Source: CAVALG01 sp963589585 (GTDB lineage: Bacteria; Bacillota; Clostridia; Oscillospirales; Acutalibacteraceae). Taken from it: 14,312 nucleotides of DNA. Both the position numbers and the translations under genes were made by a program. Below, piece after piece: positions 6,971 to 13,976 of this stretch (within the stretch, counting starts at the first letter, position 1; each line of letters opens with the position of its first letter). Where the stretch lies: positions 1 through 14,312 of the forward strand of contig CAVALG010000069.1 of NCBI GenBank assembly GCA_963589585.1, written 5' to 3'. The notes beneath the pieces are model-generated. The model was given only the letters and a program-made list of their open reading frames with translations. It was not told the DNA's origin and ran no database searches.

Positions 6971-8092
6971 TTATTTGTCCTTTATATCTACAATAACATA
7001 TTCCGAGCGGCAGCCTGTTTTGAACTTAATCGCCCAATCGGAAATTCCCGAAGTGACAAAAAAATCGGTGTTTTTGCGGTGCTCGGCGCCGTATACATTA
7101 TCGTCGCCGCCCAAATGAAACCACCTAATAAGCTGCACAAGCGGAATCATCTGTCCGCCGTGCGTATGGCCCGAAAGCACCAAATCCACCCCTGCGGCGG
7201 ATTCCGCCGTGTAGTCGTGCGGCTGGTGGTCAAGCACTATCGAAAATTTATCATCATCCAAACCGCGCGTAAGGTCGCCGATTTTTGCGCGGCTGCCGCC
7301 GAAGTCAAGTTCTTCGGACGCGTCCTGCCGCCCGATAATATAAAATCGGTCGTCAATTAAAACATTTTCGTCCTGCAGCACGGCAACGCTGTTCTTTTCC
7401 AGTTCTTTTATTAGGTCGTCGCCGTCATATCCGCGGCTGCCGTTTGAATATTTTCCTTTATCGTGATTTCCGAACACGAAATATGTCCCGAACGGGGCGT
7501 TAAGATTTTTCAGTGCGTGGCAAGCGTCCTGCATATCGGTTTTTGAGGTGCTTTCGTCAACAAAATCGCCCGCAATTACAACCACATCGGGCTTTTGGCG
7601 GTTTATCTCGGTTATGTGCTCGGCAAGCCCTTTTCCGTCAAATGTTGTGCCGATGTGTGAATCGGCAAGCAGCGCAACACGCAGTGTACCTACGCTTTTT
7701 TGGGTTTTCACGGTGTAATCGGTGCGCCAAACGCGGTGTGCCTGAACCCACCCGACGCCGAGGTAAACAACCGTGATAATGACTGCCGCCGCGCCTGCGT
7801 AATAACGGCGGAAATCGCGCTTCCCAATTCGCCGCACAAGGTACATAACAAGTTCCGAAAACGCCCAAAATACCGCAAGGTGCAGCATAACTATAACGGC
7901 GTTGGTAAGCCCCCACAAAACGCCGATTAAAACAAGCGGCAGCAATACAAGCGCTGCGCCGGCGGCGCGCCTTGCCGCGCGTTTCCCGTGGGACAGTTTT
8001 GCAATAAATCTGAACTTTCCTGCGCTATGGATTAAAAATAAAATTGCGGCAGCGGCTATTATCAGCGCGCCTAACATAGTAAGCAAAATCAC
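6971..8092 (-). CDS. Membrane calcineurin-like metallophosphoesterase (YkuE-type)
   Basis: The 373-residue protein begins with about four hydrophobic segments (~1-22, 45-66, 67-88, 97-118). A metallophosphoesterase domain follows with every expected motif: ADSHIG (D144, H146), AGDFVD (G175-D176), GNHD (208-211), LDHQPHD (H289) and GHTHGG (308-313). This family uses two metal ions to hydrolyse phosphate esters. Membrane members such as YkuE are linked to lipid or UDP-sugar substrates, but the substrate here is unknown. The start is GTG at 8092, with AAGGGGGAA about seven bases upstream. A heptad array begins only ~15 bases upstream of the start, so the promoter must lie within or beyond repeat block 3. 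Confidence 0.88.
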   Translation of the reverse strand: MILLTMLGALIIAAAAILFLIHSAGKFRFIAKLSHGKRAARRAAGAALVLLPLVLIGVLWGLTNAVIVMLHLAVFWAFSELVMYLVRRIGKRDFRRYYAGAAAVIITVVYLGVGWVQAHRVWRTDYTVKTQKSVGTLRVALLADSHIGTTFDGKGLAEHITEINRQKPDVVVIAGDFVDESTSKTDMQDACHALKNLNAPFGTYFVFGNHDKGKYSNGSRGYDGDDLIKELEKNSVAVLQDENVLIDDRFYIIGRQDASEELDFGGSRAKIGDLTRGLDDDKFSIVLDHQPHDYTAESAAGVDLVLSGHTHGGQMIPLVQLIRWFHLGGDDNVYGAEHRKNTDFFVTSGISDWAIKFKTGCRSEYVIVDIKDK

Positions 8093-8107
8093 GGATTTTC
8101 CCCCTTT

Positions 8108-8142
8108 TAGATTTTAGATATTAGACTTTAGATTTTAGACTG
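8108..8142 (+). repeat. Heptad array abutting the metallophosphoesterase ribosome binding site
   Basis: Five units: TAGATTT, TAGATAT, TAGACTT, TAGATTT, TAGACTG. It lies directly next to the AAGGGGGAA ribosome binding site of the minus-strand gene, so it forms that gene's leader. Confidence 0.85.
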
Positions 8143-8516
8143 TGGTAACGATAGATTGATAACAGACGGAAAATCGTTCTTAACATAAATTTTTCTCTCC
8201 CTCAAACTAGATGTTAGACATTAGACTTTAGACATTAGATTTGGGTAACGGTAGTTTTGATAACAGACGGTAAATAGTTCTTACCATTAGTTTTTTCTCT
8301 CCCTCCGAGTTTTGCCCTACGGGCAAAACCCACCTCCCCCGTCAGGTGGAGGCAAGGGTTTGTGCATACTTATAATTAACAGTGTTTGCCGTCTGTTCCG
8401 TGACCCCTTGGCTCACAATCTAGATGTTAGACCGTGGTAACGGTGGTTTGATAATAAGCGGTAAATTGTGATTGCCGTTAGTTCTTGTATTTGCGGTCAG
8501 CGGTGTTCGTCGTCCG
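8108..8516. repeat. Intergenic repeat mosaic, block 3
   Basis: No gene is supported. Contents: array 8108-8142 (+) followed by R2 (about 8141-8175), array 8218-8252 (+) followed by R2 (about 8247-8280), stem-loop c 8309-8329 with GGTGGAGGCAAGG, tail about 8357-8415, and a short two-unit array 8421-8434 with R2 about 8434-8470. The first two monomers have a 110-base period. Unlike the other blocks, no reverse-oriented arrays are seen on the right; the block runs straight into the MATE stop codon. Confidence 0.8.
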
Positions 8517-9857
8517 TCAATATCCGTATTTTTTTCGTTTGGTGACGAGGAACAAAACCGAGAAAACGACCGCCATAAATTCAGCAACCACAATTGATAT
8601 CCAAACGCCGTCAATCCCTAAAACCACCGGCAGCAAAAGCACGGCGGCAACCTGGAAAACAAGGGTGCGCAGGAATGAAATTATTGCCGAAGTCAAACCG
8701 TCGTTAAGCGCGGTGAAAAATCCCGAACTGTAAATCGCGTAGCCCATAAAAACAAACGAAAGCGCAAAAATGCGGAATCCACCGGCGGTCATATCCATAA
8801 GTTCGGCATCGTAGCCGACAAAAAGTTTTGCCAGCGGATAAGACAGCAATTCTGCCGAAATTACCATAGCAACCCCGAACACGCCGATTATAATAAGGCT
8901 TTTTCTTAAAAGACCTTTAAGTTCGGCGTGATTTTTTGCGCCGTCGTGATACCCGATAACCGGAGCAGTACCGATAGAATATCCCAAAAACGCCGCCGAA
9001 AATATCATACTTACATACATCATAACCCCGTAAGCGGCAACGCCGTCCTCGCCTGCGTATTTAAGCAGTTGGATATTGTAAAGCATACCCACAAGGCTCA
9101 TTGAAATGTTGCTCATAAATTCCGAAGAACCGTTGGTGCAGGCTTTAACAAGGGCTTTGCCGTCAAATCGGCATTTTTTAAGCCGCAGAATACTGCTGTT
9201 TTTACGCCCGAAATAAAATACGGGAACTAAGCCGCCCACGGTTTGGCTGAGCGCCGTAGCTACAGCCGCGCCTGCAAGTTTATACTCCTGCAGCAGCAGA
9301 ATTACCAGCACCGCGTCCAAAATCATATTGGTAAGACCCGACATAACCGTAACCGAAAGCCCCAATTTCGGGCGTTCCGCCGTTACACAAAAGGACTGAA
9401 ACAGCAGCTGCAGCACATTAAAAGGCAGTGCCGCCATTACAATGCGCGCGTACAGCACGGCGTTTTCAAGCATTTCGCCGCTTGCCCCCAAAGCGGAGGC
9501 AATGGGACGGATAAAAATAATCCCAAGCAGCGCAAACAACGCCCCCAGCGCGGCGGAAACATACACAAACAGCGAAAAGCGACTGTTTGCCCTTTCTTTA
9601 TCCCCCTCGCCGAATGCTTTTGCAACAATTGCCGAGCCGCCCGTGCCGAACATAAGCCCCACGGTGGATAAAATCATAAGAAAAGGCATTATAAGATTTA
9701 TTGCCGCAAAGGGCGTTTTTCCTGCAAAATTGGACACAAAAAGCCCGTCCACCACGCCGTATATCGAGGCGAAAACCATCATTCCGATAGACGGCAGGGT
9801 GAACCGCAGCAATCTTTTATAGGTAAAGTGGTCCGATAATTGAATCGGTTGTTTCAT
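8517..9857 (-). CDS. MATE family efflux transporter
   Basis: The 446-residue, highly hydrophobic protein has about twelve membrane helices in two related halves, as in MatE proteins, which export drugs or metabolites using Na+ or H+ gradients. Supporting motifs are the N-terminal LLRFTLPSIGMMVFASIYGV followed by VDGLFVS, the first-half GTGGSAIVAKAFGEGD, PFNVLQLLFQSF, and ALNDGLTSAIISFLRTLVFQ in the second half. The start is the ATG at 9857. Its A is also the last base of the upstream TAA stop (TAATG), and GGAGG inside the upstream gene's end is the ribosome binding site. The open frame reaches further upstream but that is only the shadow of the kinase gene. It is co-transcribed with, and translationally coupled to, the cytidylate-kinase-like gene. 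The substrate is not predictable. Confidence 0.92.
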   Translation of the reverse strand: MKQPIQLSDHFTYKRLLRFTLPSIGMMVFASIYGVVDGLFVSNFAGKTPFAAINLIMPFLMILSTVGLMFGTGGSAIVAKAFGEGDKERANSRFSLFVYVSAALGALFALLGIIFIRPIASALGASGEMLENAVLYARIVMAALPFNVLQLLFQSFCVTAERPKLGLSVTVMSGLTNMILDAVLVILLLQEYKLAGAAVATALSQTVGGLVPVFYFGRKNSSILRLKKCRFDGKALVKACTNGSSEFMSNISMSLVGMLYNIQLLKYAGEDGVAAYGVMMYVSMIFSAAFLGYSIGTAPVIGYHDGAKNHAELKGLLRKSLIIIGVFGVAMVISAELLSYPLAKLFVGYDAELMDMTAGGFRIFALSFVFMGYAIYSSGFFTALNDGLTSAIISFLRTLVFQVAAVLLLPVVLGIDGVWISIVVAEFMAVVFSVLFLVTKRKKYGY

Positions 9858-10474
9858 TACTTCCTCCCGAACAGGCGCATTGCAAAGTCGGCAACCGCCG
9901 GCACTAATTCTTTTATATCCAAATCGGTTGTGTTTACGGTGATGTGGTAAGCGTCGCGGCGCCCCCACTCCGAACCCGAAATTATCTCGCGTGTTTGCGC
10001 GCGCATTTTGTCGATTTGCTTCATTTTACGCAAAAGGTCTTTATCAGTAAGATTTTCGCCCTCGGGCGCACGCTCCCTGCACCGTTTCAGTTTAGCCTCT
10101 TTTGAGGCGCATACAAACAGGTTGAATGGGTGGTATTTTTGCAAAATAACATCGGCGTTCCGCCCTACAATAACGCAGTTTTTGCCGAGGTTGGCAATGC
10201 CCTCTATAACCTCTTTTTGGTCAACTAAAAGTTCAACCCTTGAGGATTGCAGGTAGGCGGCGGAACCGAGCGTCCCCCTAAAGGTAATGACCTGGTTTTT
10301 CCAGCCGCCGTTTCCCAGCGCGTGTTCCACATAGTCCGGGTCCATACCGCTTTTTTTGGCAACGGCAGAGATAATTTCACTGTCGTAATAATCATATCCC
10401 AAAAGGTCGGCAAGCCGTTTTCCGAGTTCTCTGCCGCCGCTGCCGAATTCGCGGCTGATGGTTATAATGTTCAT
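9857..10474 (-). CDS. Cytidylate kinase-like family protein (Cytidylate_kin2 / AAA_26 type)
   Basis: The 205-residue protein starts MNIITISREFGSGGRELGKR. This is the SREFGSGG phosphate-binding loop typical of the cytidylate-kinase-like family, distinct from housekeeping Cmk. Later motifs are GYDYYDSEII, NCVIVGRNADVIL (~100-112), an FVCASKEAKLKRC segment and an Arg-rich lid region (KMRAQTREIIS). Members are P-loop nucleotide kinases of uncertain substrate. Pairing with a MATE transporter looks familiar from Clostridia, but I cannot verify how frequent it is. AGGAG sits seven bases upstream of ATG, and a heptad array starts five bases beyond that. The stop overlaps the MATE start by one base. 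Confidence 0.88.
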   Translation of the reverse strand: MNIITISREFGSGGRELGKRLADLLGYDYYDSEIISAVAKKSGMDPDYVEHALGNGGWKNQVITFRGTLGSAAYLQSSRVELLVDQKEVIEGIANLGKNCVIVGRNADVILQKYHPFNLFVCASKEAKLKRCRERAPEGENLTDKDLLRKMKQIDKMRAQTREIISGSEWGRRDAYHITVNTTDLDIKELVPAVADFAMRLFGRK

Positions 10475-10591
10475 AAAATCGCTCCTGTTTTAGATTTTAG
10501 ATGTTAGGTGTTAGACTGTGGTAAAGATTGATTGACAGCAGACAATAGAAACTAACGGTAAGTACCGTTTACTGCTTGCTGTCAGCCTACC

Positions 10592-10736
10592 GTTTCCGCT
10601 CGCCTGCCCGCCCGTGGCGCCAAGCGTTCCGCTTGGGGGCGGCGCAACTTCATTTTGAGTACTGCTATCCACGTTTTGTGGTTTGCGCCGTCTGAAAACG
10701 AAGTTTTCCGCCGCGGGCGGGCAGGCGAGCGGAAAC
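10592..10736. repeat. Cloverleaf palindromic element, copy 2
   Basis: Outer arms 10592-10614 and 10714-10736 are perfect 23-bp complements, extended by three more pairs including one G-T. Inside are hairpin CCAAGCG/CGCTTGG (10620-10626 with 10630-10636), stem CGGCGCAA/TTGCGCCG (10640-10647 with 10683-10690) with a ~35-nt apex, and hairpin GAAAAC/GTTTTC (10694-10699 with 10703-10708). The inner helices match copy 1 (2708-2855) almost base for base. The outer stem has a different sequence and the apex is unrelated. Confidence 0.85.
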
Positions 10737-10889
10737 TTTTGAACCGGTGCATACCGGATTTCAGACGTTGGACTTTAGATATTAGATGTTAGACACTAGA
10801 TGTTAGACACTAGACATTAGATGTGGGTGGCGGCAGCTTTAATGATAGACTATGAACTCTGCGTTCAATTAGTTTTTTTCTCTCCCTCA

Positions 10890-10912
10890 GTCAAAAATCT
10901 TTGATTTTTGAC
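10890..10912. repeat. Stem-loop cassette a (loop TTT)
   Basis: Same arms and same flanks as 804-826, but the loop at 10900-10902 is TTT, the exact inversion of AAA. Confidence 0.9.
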
Positions 10913-11111
10913 AGCGTCTCGGCTGCCGCCTCGGTCGGTGCTTCTGCTTCGCAGAGGTGTCCACCGGACACCCGCACCCCCGTCAGGTGGAGCCAAGTGG
11001 TTTGTGGATAACGGCACTTAAAAGACAGACGGCAAATAATGCTTACTATAAGCACGAAAAACTAATTCTAATCTCAATTTACTGTCTATCCGCAATTTAA
11101 CGGTATGTACA

Positions 11112-11414
11112 AACCCCGGAGGGAGAGAAAAATTACCCATAATCACAATTCACCGTCTATTATTAATCTACCGTTACCACGTCTAAAGTCTAAAATCTAA
11201 TATCTAACATCTAGCTTGGGAGAGAAAAAACTGACGGTAATCGCCGTTTACCGTCTGCCATTAAAGCTGCCGCCACCCACATCTAATGTCTAAAATCTAA
11301 TATCTAACATCGAGCTTGGGCGAGAAAAAAACTAACGGCAATATCTGTTTACCGGCTGTTATTAAAGCTGCCGCCACCCACGTCTAAAGTCTAAAATCTA
11401 ATATCTAACGTCTA
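11112..11414 (-). repeat. Three tandem ~100-bp repeat monomers
   Basis: Reverse monomers, each with GAGAGAAAAA, a short spacer, R2 (ACCGTCTATTATTAATCTAC, ACCGTCTGCCATTAAAGCTG, ACCGGCTGTTATTAAAGCTG) and a five-unit array. Array starts at 11179, 11279 and 11380 give periods of 100 and 101 bases. The junction motif between monomers is CTAGCTTGGG. Confidence 0.85.
11380..11414 (-). repeat. Heptad array that supplies the methyltransferase stop codon
   Basis: Units ACGTCTA, AAGTCTA, AAATCTA, ATATCTA, ACGTCTA on the plus strand. The methyltransferase TAG stop is 11405-11407, within the fourth unit, and the preceding Arg codons come from the fifth. Confidence 0.9.
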
Positions 11415-12760
11415 AAAAGGCATACCGTCTCTATATGTGCGGTGCGGGGGAAGAGGTCAAAAGTTTCGGCTTTTACGGGGGTGTAGCCGTAGCCGCTTAA
11501 TATCTTAATATCGCGCGACAGGGTTGCGCTGTCGCAGGAAACATAAACTATTCGTTCGGGCGCAAAGCCTTCTGCTACCGTGGCAAGCAGTTCGGGGGAG
11601 CAGCCCTTGCGCGGCGGGTCAACAATTACCGTATCGGCGGATATGCCGCGGCGTTTTAAATCGGCGGCAGCACTTGCCGCGTCGGCGCAGATAAATTCCG
11701 CGTTTGTTATACCGCCTGCTTTTGCGTTTGCGGCGGCGTCGCGCACCGCGTCAGCCACTATTTCCACGCCGATTATTTTTTCGGCTTTGTTAGCCATTGT
11801 AAGCCCTATTGTGCCTGTGCCGCAGTAAAGGTCAAGCACTGTTTTGCCCTGCGGCGCGGCGTATTCGGCGGCTTTTTTGTAAAGCCGTTCCGCCATAGTG
11901 CGGTTGACCTGATAAAACGAATGGGGTGAAATGCGCACGCGCACGCCGCAAATTTCGTCGGTAATATACGGGTCGCCGTACAAAAAAGTGCAGCCCTCGC
12001 CCATAATTACATTGGTATCAGCCGTGTTGGTATTTATCCCGAAACTTTTAAGTCGGCCGCCAAGCAGATTTTTAAGCCTGTTTACAAGTTCTGCGCTGTG
12101 CGGCAGCGATTGCCCGTTTATTACTGTAATAACCATTATTTCGCCCGTGATTTCGGCATAGCGCAGGTAAATGTGGCGCACAAGCCCCGTTTTTAACACC
12201 TCGTTATAAGCGGAAACGCCCCTTTCGGTTAAAAAGTCGCAAATACATTCGGTTATTGCGGCAAATTCGGGCGGTTGCAGGGCGCAGTCGGTGCAGGGGT
12301 TGACCCTGTGGCTGCGCGGTGAGAAAAAGCCTGCCGTTATCCTGCCGTCCTGCTCGGTTACGGGGTACTGCGCTTTGTTGCGGTAGCCGCATACGCGGTC
12401 AGGCGCGGCGTTGATTTTTTCAACAATATCCTCGCTCACACCGCCTATTCTGCGCAGATTATTCCGCACGGCGGAAAGTTTAATTTCCAATTCCGCTTCG
12501 TAATTTATATGGCGGAACACGCAGCCGCCGCATTTGCCGAAAACGGGGCAGTCGTTTTCCGTGCGGGTGGGCGCAGGGAAAAGTATTTCAAGAATTTTGC
12601 CGTAGGCATAGTTCTTTTTTACCTTAACAATAAGTATTTTTAATTTGTCGCCTATAGCGGAAAAAGGGACAAAGACCGCCGTGCCGTCAATTCGGCATAC
12701 GCCGGAGCCTTCGCCCGTAATATCGGTTATTTCAACCGTAAAAACATCGTTCTTTTTCAA
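11405..12760 (-). CDS. rlmD: 23S rRNA (uracil-5-)-methyltransferase, RlmD/RumA type
   Basis: The 451-residue protein has an N-terminal TRAM RNA-binding domain (~1-58), a 4Fe-4S Cys set (C71, C77, C80 with C156 or C159), the SAM motif DLYCGTGTIGL (310-320), DPPRKG (381-386), the catalytic Cys in YVSCDSATLSRD (C409) and the general base Glu in HIETV (E444). It methylates C5 of a uracil in 23S rRNA; Gram-positive relatives (RlmCD) may modify two sites, so the exact target is open. I prefer the TTG start at 12760, because AGAGGTG (12767-12773) lies six bases upstream. The alternative GTG at 12769 is part of that same motif. The C-terminal residues FRR and the stop are read from a heptad array, so the original end was probably altered. 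It is co-transcribed with the small Cys4 gene. Confidence 0.92.
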   Translation of the reverse strand: MKKNDVFTVEITDITGEGSGVCRIDGTAVFVPFSAIGDKLKILIVKVKKNYAYGKILEILFPAPTRTENDCPVFGKCGGCVFRHINYEAELEIKLSAVRNNLRRIGGVSEDIVEKINAAPDRVCGYRNKAQYPVTEQDGRITAGFFSPRSHRVNPCTDCALQPPEFAAITECICDFLTERGVSAYNEVLKTGLVRHIYLRYAEITGEIMVITVINGQSLPHSAELVNRLKNLLGGRLKSFGINTNTADTNVIMGEGCTFLYGDPYITDEICGVRVRISPHSFYQVNRTMAERLYKKAAEYAAPQGKTVLDLYCGTGTIGLTMANKAEKIIGVEIVADAVRDAAANAKAGGITNAEFICADAASAAADLKRRGISADTVIVDPPRKGCSPELLATVAEGFAPERIVYVSCDSATLSRDIKILSGYGYTPVKAETFDLFPRTAHIETVCLFRR

Positions 12761-12766
12761 GTTTTT

Positions 12767-12773
12767 CACCTCT
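12767..12773 (-). promoter_or_regulatory. Ribosome binding site deciding the methyltransferase start
   Basis: AGAGGTG on the minus strand ends six bases before TTG (12760). It overlaps the upstream gene's TAG stop (12772-12774), consistent with coupled translation. Confidence 0.65.
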
Positions 12774-13077
12774 ACAGCCGCTTTTTGGGTGCGTCGGTTT
12801 TTGGGGTGCTGTTTGTTTCTTCGTCCGCGGTTTCCTCAATTCCGGCAAGGCGGCAAAGGTAGCGTTTCACCCTGCTGTCCATACGCTCGTTTGAACTTAC
12901 CGCCGCCGCAATATATTTTTTTGATACCTCGTAAAGTTCGGCACTCTCGCCCTGTTCCAATCGGTCAAGATAATCCTTACAGTCGCGGCACATATAAAGG
13001 TCTTTAACCTCGCTGTCAAACGGGTAGTCTTTTGAAAGCGGCACCCTGTAACCGCATATGCAGCATATGTGAGTCAA
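12772..13077 (-). CDS. Small Cys4 zinc-ribbon-like protein of unknown function
   Basis: From TTG at 13077 the product is 101 residues: THICCICGYRVPLSKDYPF, then C-x2-C at 30-33 (MCRDCKDYL), giving two CxxC pairs (C5/C8 and C30/C33) that could bind one zinc. A helical middle (EQGESAELYEVSKKYIAAAV) and a Lys/Thr/Glu-rich tail follow. GGAG (13086-13089) lies eight bases upstream and sets the start. The open frame further upstream runs into heptad and R2 repeats and is not believed. It ends right before the methyltransferase start, so the two form an operon. I do not recognise a named family. An RNA or protein-binding adaptor is possible but unproven. Confidence 0.65.
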   Translation of the reverse strand: MTHICCICGYRVPLSKDYPFDSEVKDLYMCRDCKDYLDRLEQGESAELYEVSKKYIAAAVSSNERMDSRVKRYLCRLAGIEETADEETNSTPKTDAPKKRL

Positions 13078-13213
13078 TAATATCACTCCGTTCGGGATTT
13101 TAGATTTTAGACTATGTTGAATGTAAATTGATAACAGACGGAAAATCATTCTTTCAATCCTGTATGTTTTTACCGTCTATTATCAAAACTGCCGCTGTCC
13201 ACAAATTCCTTGG

Positions 13214-13324
13214 CTCCATCTGACGAGGGTGCGGGTGTTCGGTGGACACCTCTGCGCAGCAGAAGCACCGACCGAGGCGGCAGCCGAGACGCAGTCAAAA
13301 ATCTTCGATTTTTGACTGATGGAG
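13214..13324. repeat. Repeat unit with compensated outer stem (CTCCATC…GATGGAG)
   Basis: The usual outer flanks are CTCCCTC on the left and GAGGGAG on the right. In this copy both carry the matching substitution, 98 bases apart, so pairing is kept. It encloses module e (-) and stem-loop a at 13294-13316. Confidence 0.75.
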
Positions 13325-13941
13325 AGAAGAACTAAAGTAAAATATAGATGTAATTAGCGTCCGTTATTAAAACTACCGCTGCCGTATTTAAGATCTACAA
13401 CATACGGTAAATTGTTCTTATCTCTGGTTTTTTCTCTCCCTCCGTCACGGCTGCGCCGTGCCACCTCCCCCGTCAGGTGGAGGCAAGAGCCACTGCGTAC
13501 TTATAGTAAACAGCGTTTGCCGTCTGCCGTCTGTCCTGAGGCCACTTGGCTCCCTCTGACGAGGGAGCTGGCAAAAATCTTCGATTTTTGACTGAAGGAG
13601 AGAAGAGCTAAAGTAAAACATAGATGTATTCACTGTCCGTTATTAAAACTACCGTTACCCACATCTAAAGTCTAATGTCTAAAATCTAGTTTGAGGGAGA
13701 GAAGAAAGGCTAATTGAAATCTCAATTTACTGTCTGTTATTAATACTACCGTTACTATATTAAGATTGATAACAGACGGAAAACAGCATTTGCCGTTAGT
13801 TTTTTTCTCTCCCTCCGAGTTTTGCCCGATGGGCAAAACCCACCTCCCTCGTCAGAGGGCGGCAAGAGTTTTATGCACACCGTCAAATTGCAAACAGACA
13901 TTAATCTTTATTTTTCGTCTATCTTTTATCTTACTGCAATC

Positions 13942-13976
13942 ACATCTAATATCTAATGTCTGCAGTCTAAAATCTA
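13942..13976 (-). repeat. Heptad array abutting the asnA stop codon
   Basis: Units ACATCTA, ATATCTA, ATGTCTG, CAGTCTA, AAATCTA. The array ends two bases before the TGA stop of the asparagine synthetase gene. Confidence 0.85.

Larger units (their letters stand above)
10491..11404. repeat. Intergenic repeat mosaic, block 4
   Basis: No gene is supported. Order: array 10491-10518 (+, four units), a mini-palindrome with TGACAGCA/TGCTGTCA (10532-10539 with 10577-10584) and inner AACGGTA/TACCGTT, the cloverleaf element 10592-10736, array 10762-10824 (+, seven clear units after two degraded ones), R2 about 10826-10860, stem-loop a 10890-10912, module e about 10913-10982, tail (-) about 11035-11115, and three reverse monomers of ~100 bases with arrays 11179-11213, 11279-11313 and 11380-11414. 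The last array overlaps the 3' end of the methyltransferase gene. Confidence 0.85.
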
